A stretch of DNA of 64,000 nucleotides from Isoetes taiwanensis (lineage: Eukaryota > Streptophyta > Lycopodiopsida > Isoetales > Isoetaceae). Below are positions 57,491 to 64,000 of this stretch, in pieces; within the stretch, counting starts at the first letter, position 1; every line of letters begins with the position of its first letter. A model generated the notes under the pieces. It saw nothing but the letters and a program-made list of their open reading frames with translations, had not been told where the DNA came from and did not search any database. Position numbers and translations under genes: made by a program. Location: the NCBI GenBank assembly GCA_021234155.1, contig JAJEKV010000059.1:5937215-6001214 (forward strand). The letters are read 5' to 3'.

Positions 57491-58845
57491 TGGGGATCAA
57501 AGATCTTAGTCAGTCCATTCGGGTTATATGAAATATTTTTTTGTTGGAGTTGAATATGTCTAGACAAATTGTCTCTCGTACATGAAGATATAATCTTTGT
57601 AGATAATATTGCAGACCTAATGTTGAAGTTACAGAGCTTACACTTGAGCTACATCTCAAAGATGAAGTATTGATTGCATAATGGTGATTGTCTAAGGGAC
57701 AATGGTAAATCGAAGGGTAGCTTATTAACCTAAGGTTGCATGGTGAAGAGCATAAGGTTAATGGTCGATTATATTAAGGAGAGCAAAGCTCAATGCTAAG
57801 TTAAACCATTAAATATTGGGGCGAAGGTTAATGGTTAATATTACCAAAGTTATAATGATATGGTGAACGGGAAATTGGAGGCAACCGGGAAAATAAAAAA
57901 GAAAACTAATGAGATAAGCCGGGGACCGACCTGCCAATCCATCGCTAAACCGTTGAACACTGTAGATAAGATGGAGTCTCAAGAAGAGAGAGGGCACGGG
58001 AGCGGGGAACTGGTCTAGGGAAATTGGAGTTCATTGAGCGATCCAAATAAGTTCTTTTTATTCTGATTGATTGAATCCGATGTGATTATTTCTTGAATAT
58101 ATTCCACATTGTCTCATATGGATATTAAGCTTTAATTTGAAGAATAGATAATGTAAAAGTTGACCATTGCATAATTCTATGGTTTTATCTATCTAAGTGT
58201 GGCAATTGTGCTCTAATATTAACATTTTTTAATGGTTTAATTCATATGTTCATTTTTTATGGTTCAAGCGTTGTGCCCCTAGAATCCATCATGCCCTTGG
58301 TTCGGGAAACTTTTCCCTCCTAAAAGGATTATTTTTAGTTGGATTGTAGAGCTAACCTGTTAAGAATCATTCCCGCCTCTGTGTTCCTACAAAATCGAAA
58401 TGATCCGGTGAAGATATGAGCTCGGCTTCAATTTAAATCAAAGTGGTGCTTCAAAACACTTATTTGTAGATCTTGGAAATAGCCACGATGTTTAAGCATC
58501 TTTTAGCCAGTGGGTCTTGAAATTGCCGCAGGTCTTGGAAATAGTCAGCAGATATTGAGAGTTTGTAACTCTGATCCTAAAATCCTACGTACTACAAATT
58601 TATGCCTTCTACCCTAAAAATAGCGAATAAGAGCCTTTCCATACTACAGATTACACTTCTAGCCTATAAACCCGGAAGGCGAGCCTCAGAGAAGATCAGA
58701 ACTTTAAATCTTCCTACCTACTTCGAAAATATGAAAGTTTCAGACTCCAAGTGATCGGCGGAAATTAATACGAGGTGTTAAATTTTGTTTTCAAAGCGGT
58801 AGGTTATGCTTAAACTGCTTGAATTTTCCGAGCGGAGAGGCTCCA
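57491..58845. other. No gene recognised
   Basis: AT-rich sequence with no open frame of note, no RNA gene and no clear transposon end. It ends at the satellite near 58846. Confidence 0.4.
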
Positions 58846-59800
58846 GCATGTCACTGGCTCTAACATGCCATCTGCGGGATCTAACATGCCATCACGGGCT
58901 CCAACATGCCAAGGTGGTTGGCGATGCCACATGGGCTCTACCCATGCCACCTAGGCTCCACATGCCAAGGTGGTTCAAACACGCCACCTAGGCTCCAACA
59001 TGCCAAGGTGGCTCAAACATGCCACCTAGGCTCCAAAAATGCCACGCCAGGGCTCCAACATGCCACCTAGGCTCCATCATTCCAAGGTGGCTCAAACATC
59101 CCACGTGGGTTCCAACATGCCAACTAGGCTCCAACATGCCAAGGTGGCTCAAACATGCCACCTAGGCTCCAACATGCCAAGGTGGCTCAAACATGCCACT
59201 TAGTTGGCTCAAACATGCCAAGGTGTCTCAAACATGCCACCTAGGGTCCAACATGCCAAGGTGGATCAAACATGCCACCCAGGCTCAAGCATACCAAAGG
59301 TGTCTCAAACATGCCGTGGGCTCCAACATGCCTAGGGTGGCTCAAGCATTCCACATGGGCTCCAACATGCCACCTAGTTGGCTCAAACATGCCACCTAGG
59401 CTCAAACATGCCAAGGTGTCTCAAACATGTGCCACATGGGCTCCAACATGCCACTGGACTCCAACATGCCACCTTTTAAACATGCCACGTAAGCTCCAAC
59501 ATGCCACCTATGCTCCAACATGCCAAGGTGGCTCATGGTTCAAACATGCCAAGTTGGCTCCAACATGCCACCTGGAAACCAACATGCCACCTAGGCTCCA
59601 ACATGCCAAGGTGGGCTCCAAGATGCCAAGTGGCTCAAAACATGCCACGTGGACTCCAACATGCTAAGGTGGCTCAAAACATGCCACGCTGGCTCCAACA
59701 TGTTAAACGCCACCTAGGCTCCTCCAACATCCCACGGGCTCCAACATGCCACCTAGGCTCCAACATGCCAAGGTGGTTCAGGCATGCCACCTAGGCACTC
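58846..59800 (+). repeat. 19-bp satellite array (about 50 units)
   Basis: Same unit set as 3812-4173 (CATGCCAAGGTGGCTCAAA, CATGCCACCTAGGCTCCAA and variants). Slips such as CCTAGTTGGCTC and GGTGGATC break the register. Long periodic open frames are not genes. Confidence 0.92.
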
Positions 59801-62539
59801 CAAGTGGTGACATGGCATGTCAAGTAAGCAAGGCCAAGTTTTGACTAGGCCAAAAATAAAAAGATGTCCATCTTTGGTCTTTTCATTGGGTGATGTTGGC
59901 AAATTTTGGGTGACATGGCTAGATGGTGGTGACGTGGACATGATGACTAGGACTTTATGCAAGAAATATGATAACCTTTGGAATTTTTGGTAGAGGAGCT
60001 TGGCAGGGATAGAATAGAGGGATCTTGAAGAACAAAGTGCATGTTTGATGCCCTTCCCCAATGTCGAACCCAGGGCCGTTGGGACTTTGCACGGCTTCCT
60101 CACCGAGGGGAGAGGTTGGACCCCAAGAGGCGGACCTCAAAAAAGGTTGGTGAGGTAGCCTTTCCCGCCATCGCTCCTTCCGGGCCTAGAAATGCCAATG
60201 CCCTCCTCCTGAGCCCCTCGGCATGGTCCTAAGCACCGTGAATCTCCATGCAAGTTTAACATGCTTCGGAGAGGTTCAAAAAATTAAAGATAGGGTCCGA
60301 AGAACTTATCAAACCGATGACCAAGCCGCCCCGCTCGACCAATACGTCTTAGAAACCTCAAGTTTTTGTCGCTCGGGCAAACAAAGGCCCGGAATGGAGA
60401 CTCCTTCACCATGTCCCTTTCGTGAATGGAAAAATTACCTTTTACTTCTTGTTACAGTTGGCCATTTTTGGCAACAAAAGAAACATACGAACCCTCTATA
60501 TGGCAAGATGTGACCATCTCTTAGTCAATGTGACTACTGAACTATTGTACATGAGGTGATTCTGGAGAAGGGGTCATCTTCGCACATGAAACTTGGTCCC
60601 TATAGGTAAATGGGCATTTTGAGGCCATGGGAGAGTCAGTTCAATCGGGGCCTCCTCCATGCCCAAAATCAAAATTGCTCCGTCCATGGCGCGGGGGCCT
60701 TCAGGAAGGACCTTGGGGTCTAAAGCGCCCGAAAGGTTTTATGGTCCGGGGGCCTTCTTGGCACTAACACCTCCTCGCTGATGATATTTGCAAGATCCTT
60801 CGGGATCGATTAGGATATGGCATCAAAACATAAAACCATGTGTGTTGCTAGGTTATTGAAGGGTTTATGTTATGGAGGTCGAAGTTTTAGTCGGTTGCAC
60901 TTGGGACATAATTGAAGTTGCATTAAAATGCTTGGGCCAATAAGAACCGGTCGGAATCGGCTTTGAATTTATCCTCCTTCCGGTGGCAATTAGAAGTCAA
61001 GAGCGCCTTTTGCTAGCAAAATTGTTTGGGATCATCGGGATGGCCAATAGATTCAAACTGTTGTTCCAGTTAGTCCATGGCTCTGTATGCATGTTTAGAA
61101 AATGCACCTAGTTATCTGGACGGAAATCCTGGCAAAAGACCAAGTTTGGTGTTGCAGAAGCGTAAATGTAGGTTGCTAGGTTATTGTTTAGGGGTTACAT
61201 TTTGGAAGGCATGGATGTACCTGGGTAAAGCCTGCTGGATAGTATTGATACACAGGTACCCGCATGTTAGGGAACTTGTCCACTTTGGAACTTCAAAAGT
61301 TCATACCTTTGTAACCTCGGGTACTTTCTTGTTTTATTTTCATTAAAACTAGTACAAAAAGTCCAAAATAAAAGTCAAGGGCGATTAATATTCAAAGTTA
61401 AGATAAAAATAATGCTACAGGAGACCAAAATATATATAAAAGTTCTAGAATGTACCTTTTATTGAAATATTACGAGGTATCCATGATTAATTATGAATCC
61501 GGGTACCAAAAAAAATACTTTTGGTCACTAAATAATACTTTTAAGGGACACCCTAACATGCTTTTACCCACCCTTTTCTAATTATGAAGCCTAGCGAGAG
61601 GCATGGCAGCCGAATAACCGAGGGGTTTGGATCTATTGGCAGTGGACCCAATGATCTTCAAACAATTTTATACCACCTAGCAGTCTTGACTTCCTAATTG
61701 CTACACCCGGAGGAGGATCGGGACCAACCCCATTCCGTCAATTCCTATTGCTTCGTGTTTTCAGCCGAATGGACCCTTTCGACCCATGGGCGTCCTAATG
61801 CAACCGACATCAAAATTACCTGGGGACGAGTTTCCATAATGTAAACCCTTCAATAACCTAGCAAACACTGTGGATTTTACGCTTGATGCCATCCTAGTGG
61901 ATTGGACCAGGATCTTGCACAATATCATCAATTGAGGGAGGGTGTTGATGGCAGAAGACGGACCCTAAAACCTTCCGATTCGGACCAGCTTCCAAAGGTC
62001 GGATGTCTCAGGGGCCTCCCCATGCCCCAAACGGAGCGTGGGCAACCTCTCAGGGCCACCCAAAATCAAGAACCGAGGGTCTAAAACAATGGACTCAAAA
62101 TGTTTTTTACCCTCGGGGACTAAGTCAGGCAGAAGACCACCCTTCCAAGAAGCACCAAAGTAGCCTGCGTCCAACACGTCAGAAAAAAGTCAATTGGCCT
62201 AGGAGGTGGGCGAATATTTGCCATGTAGAGGGTTCGTGTTTCTTTCCGGCAAAATGAACCATGTAACTTGGTCCCCGGGGTAGCTTCACCATTTCAGGAG
62301 ACATGGCTTAAGTCGAATCATTCCTAGCCTTTGGATGCCCTCAACGCTTCAAAACACTTGGTCACATGTATGTCAACTTCGCGAGTCCGGGTCTTTGGTA
62401 TTCTCCTTCTTGAATCTTTGAGGGGCCTCAAGGTGGTTGAACCCAATGGATTCTTGTTCTCGGATAGGAAAATTGAGCTTCGAGGGGGAGGGTACGGACC
62501 CCCCGCGAGGAGTGTCGGACAGGAAAGGTCCGACCCGAC
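59801..62539. other. Dispersed repeats between two satellite arrays, no gene recognised
   Basis: Words recur in direct order: GGGCCTCC(TCC)CATGCCC near 60648 and 62010 (and 63620). GTTGCTAGGTTATTG occurs near 60848 and 61168. One segment is inverted: 60840-60905 (GCTAGGTTATTGAAGGGTTTA, first 20 bases) matches the reverse of about 61800-61870. No retrotransposon domain was recognised. It may be the non-coding interior of an unidentified LTR element. Confidence 0.5.
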
Positions 62540-63050
62540 AGCGGACACCTTGGCATGTTTGAGCCCTGGGTGGCAATTTGAGCCCACGTGGCATGTTTGG
62601 AGCCCACCTTGGCATGTGTTTGAGCCTAAGTGGGTCGTTTTGGACACACCTTGGCATGTTTGAGCATGGAGGGTGGCATGTTGGACCTCCTAGGTGAGGT
62701 TGGAGCCACCTTGGCATGTTTTGAAGCCTAGGTGGTGGAACTTGAGCCACCTAGAATAATTGGAGCCTAGTTGGCGTATTTGGGCCAACGTGGCATATTT
62801 GAGCACCCGGCTAAGTTGGAGCATAGGTGGCTAAATGTTGGAGCCCGGCGTGGCATGTTTGAGCATGTTGGCCTAGGTGGCATGTTTGAGCCACTTGGCA
62901 TGTTTGAGCCTAGGTGGCACGTTAGAGTCACCACTTGGCGGGGAGCCACCTTGGCATGTTGGAGACCACATGGATTTTTGAACCCTATGTGGCATGTTTA
63001 TGAATTTGGCATAATTTTGAGCCACCTCGGCATGTTTGAGCACGTTGGAA
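62540..63050 (-). repeat. 19-bp satellite array, reversed (about 26 units)
   Basis: Units such as TTGAGCCACCTTGGCATGT and TTGGAGCCTAGGTGGCATG are the reverse complement of the arrays at 3812 and 58846. Unit lengths are more irregular here. CACGTGG cores are present (near 62583). Confidence 0.9.
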
Positions 63051-64000
63051 AAAAGGTGAAATGTGGTCGGGGATTGAAGGGGAGTCTACGGAAAGCATTT
63101 GCACGGGAATGGACCCTATCTCGGAGGCATGGTCCCGAGGCTTAGCATACCGCAGGGAACTCCATGCAAAGTTCCGATATGTGAGCGTTCTTTCTTCTCG
63201 CTGGAGATGTAAACCTAAGCAAACCCTAGGGTTTGATAGGGTTGTAGGGGATCTTGATGACCCGGAGGGCCTGAGGATGCGTGGAATATCTTGGATTACC
63301 CTCATGGCGGGAGGGAGCCAAATTTCCGGTCGAGGGCATACCTTTGGAGACTCCCTTCACAAGCCCCTTTCGGCTCCGGGGATGGACCCGGAACATCCCA
63401 TTACCTAGGGGACCCATCTCCGGGCATGGTGAAGACCACCCCCTCGAGAGAACTCCATGCAAAGTTTCGGTGGTTTAGTCACACTTGTAGTCAATTTGGC
63501 ATGGAGATGTAATCTTTGAAACCCCTAGTGGGGGTAGTGATTGATTCGTCAAAGAGGGAACTTGTCCCCTAGGGTAATTTCGGCGTTCGGATGATGTGGA
63601 GAGGTCGGATCGCCAATCCGGGGCCTCCTCCATGCCCCAAAATAAAAGCGATGGTCTAAACCTTGTCGGAGACCCAGCGGTGGCCATCCCAATCAAAAAT
63701 CGAGGGTCTAAAAGCTCACCCGGAAATCTGGGGATTTTCCTATGCGCTCGGGGGCCACTTGGCCAAGCCAGCTGGCTGAAAACCAGGATTTTTCCGCCCC
63801 ATGCATTAATTATGAATTTCCGGACATAAACACAAAAGAAAAGCCTGGATAAAATCGGGTCTCGAAAAAAGGTGAAATCTTGGCGGGATATGCAACACAT
63901 GGCTGCCACGCATGAGAAAATGCACCGACAATAGAAACAAGCAAGAGGCATGAGGCGAGCTTCCGGCCAACCCCTTAGGAGGCCAGGGTCGTTAGTAACG
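63051..64000. repeat. Locally repeated GC-richer DNA, no gene recognised
   Basis: The segment AACTCCATGCAAAGTT(C/T)CG occurs at about 63159 and 63451. AAAAAAGGTGAAAT occurs at 63050 and 63845, suggesting repeated blocks. The sequence shares GGGGCCTCCTCCATGCCC with 60648. Open frames here (up to 158 codons) carry no recognised domain. Confidence 0.5.

Noticed and set aside
58846-59800. CRISPR-like array or repeat protein gene
   Set aside because: Units are 19 bp head to tail without unique spacers, in a plant nuclear context, and all frames are open because of the repeat period.

Overview
This window is nuclear DNA of a land plant, almost entirely transposon-derived. The evidence is an L1-type LINE with a plant-style zinc-binding reverse-transcriptase C-terminus, a Ty3/gypsy element with an initiator-Met primer-binding site, a plant-type Helitron RepHel relic, MITE-like elements and a tandem nuclear tRNA-Thr/tRNA-Arg array. 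Nothing resolves the species. I see no intact host protein gene; nearly all long open frames lie in low-complexity purine/pyrimidine tracts or in a 19-bp satellite.

Layout, left to right. 1-3500: AT-rich DNA with a Helitron 3' end (to 1609), a Helitron-like 5' end (to 3312) and small tandem repeats. 3812-5560: a 19-bp satellite followed by a reversed LTR fragment. 5600-10588: a 5'-truncated LINE split by a solo LTR (6488-8139) with a perfect 5-bp target duplication. 10590-30624: a decayed Ty3/gypsy element on the minus strand (integrase, RNase H, RT, protease, gag, PBS, LTR). It is interrupted by a Helitron (12906-14452), and its LTR is split by a 12.95-kb CACTA-ended insertion flanked by TTAA (16767-29718). 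That insertion contains a helicase-like relic, two related long-TIR elements and a nest of three Helitrons (23131-29535). 30662-43959: further Helitrons, including an 8.56-kb element (33991-42551) that keeps a recognisable but broken RepHel gene. 43960-51074: a tandem Thr/Arg tRNA array invaded by Helitrons. 51759-57490: a probable degenerate Helitron. 58846-64000: the 19-bp satellite in both orientations around dispersed GC-richer repeats.

The most notable system is one Helitron family. Its ends are TC(T/C)TATATTATAA at the 5' side and, at the 3' side, a hairpin of the type GCCCAGCAACGCTGGGC followed by a tail ending CTAG, inserted between A and T. At least seven members carry a 0.5-1.7 kb tract of GGGAAAAGG-like purines just inside the 3' hairpin, always with purines on the Helitron sense strand. 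The 33991-42551 element links this tract to a RepHel gene, and the shorter elements look like its non-autonomous relatives. All copies appear old: the coding relics carry stops and frameshifts and the ends have diverged. Coordinates of exact ends come from reading motifs by eye; internal boundaries of the low-complexity tracts are approximate.
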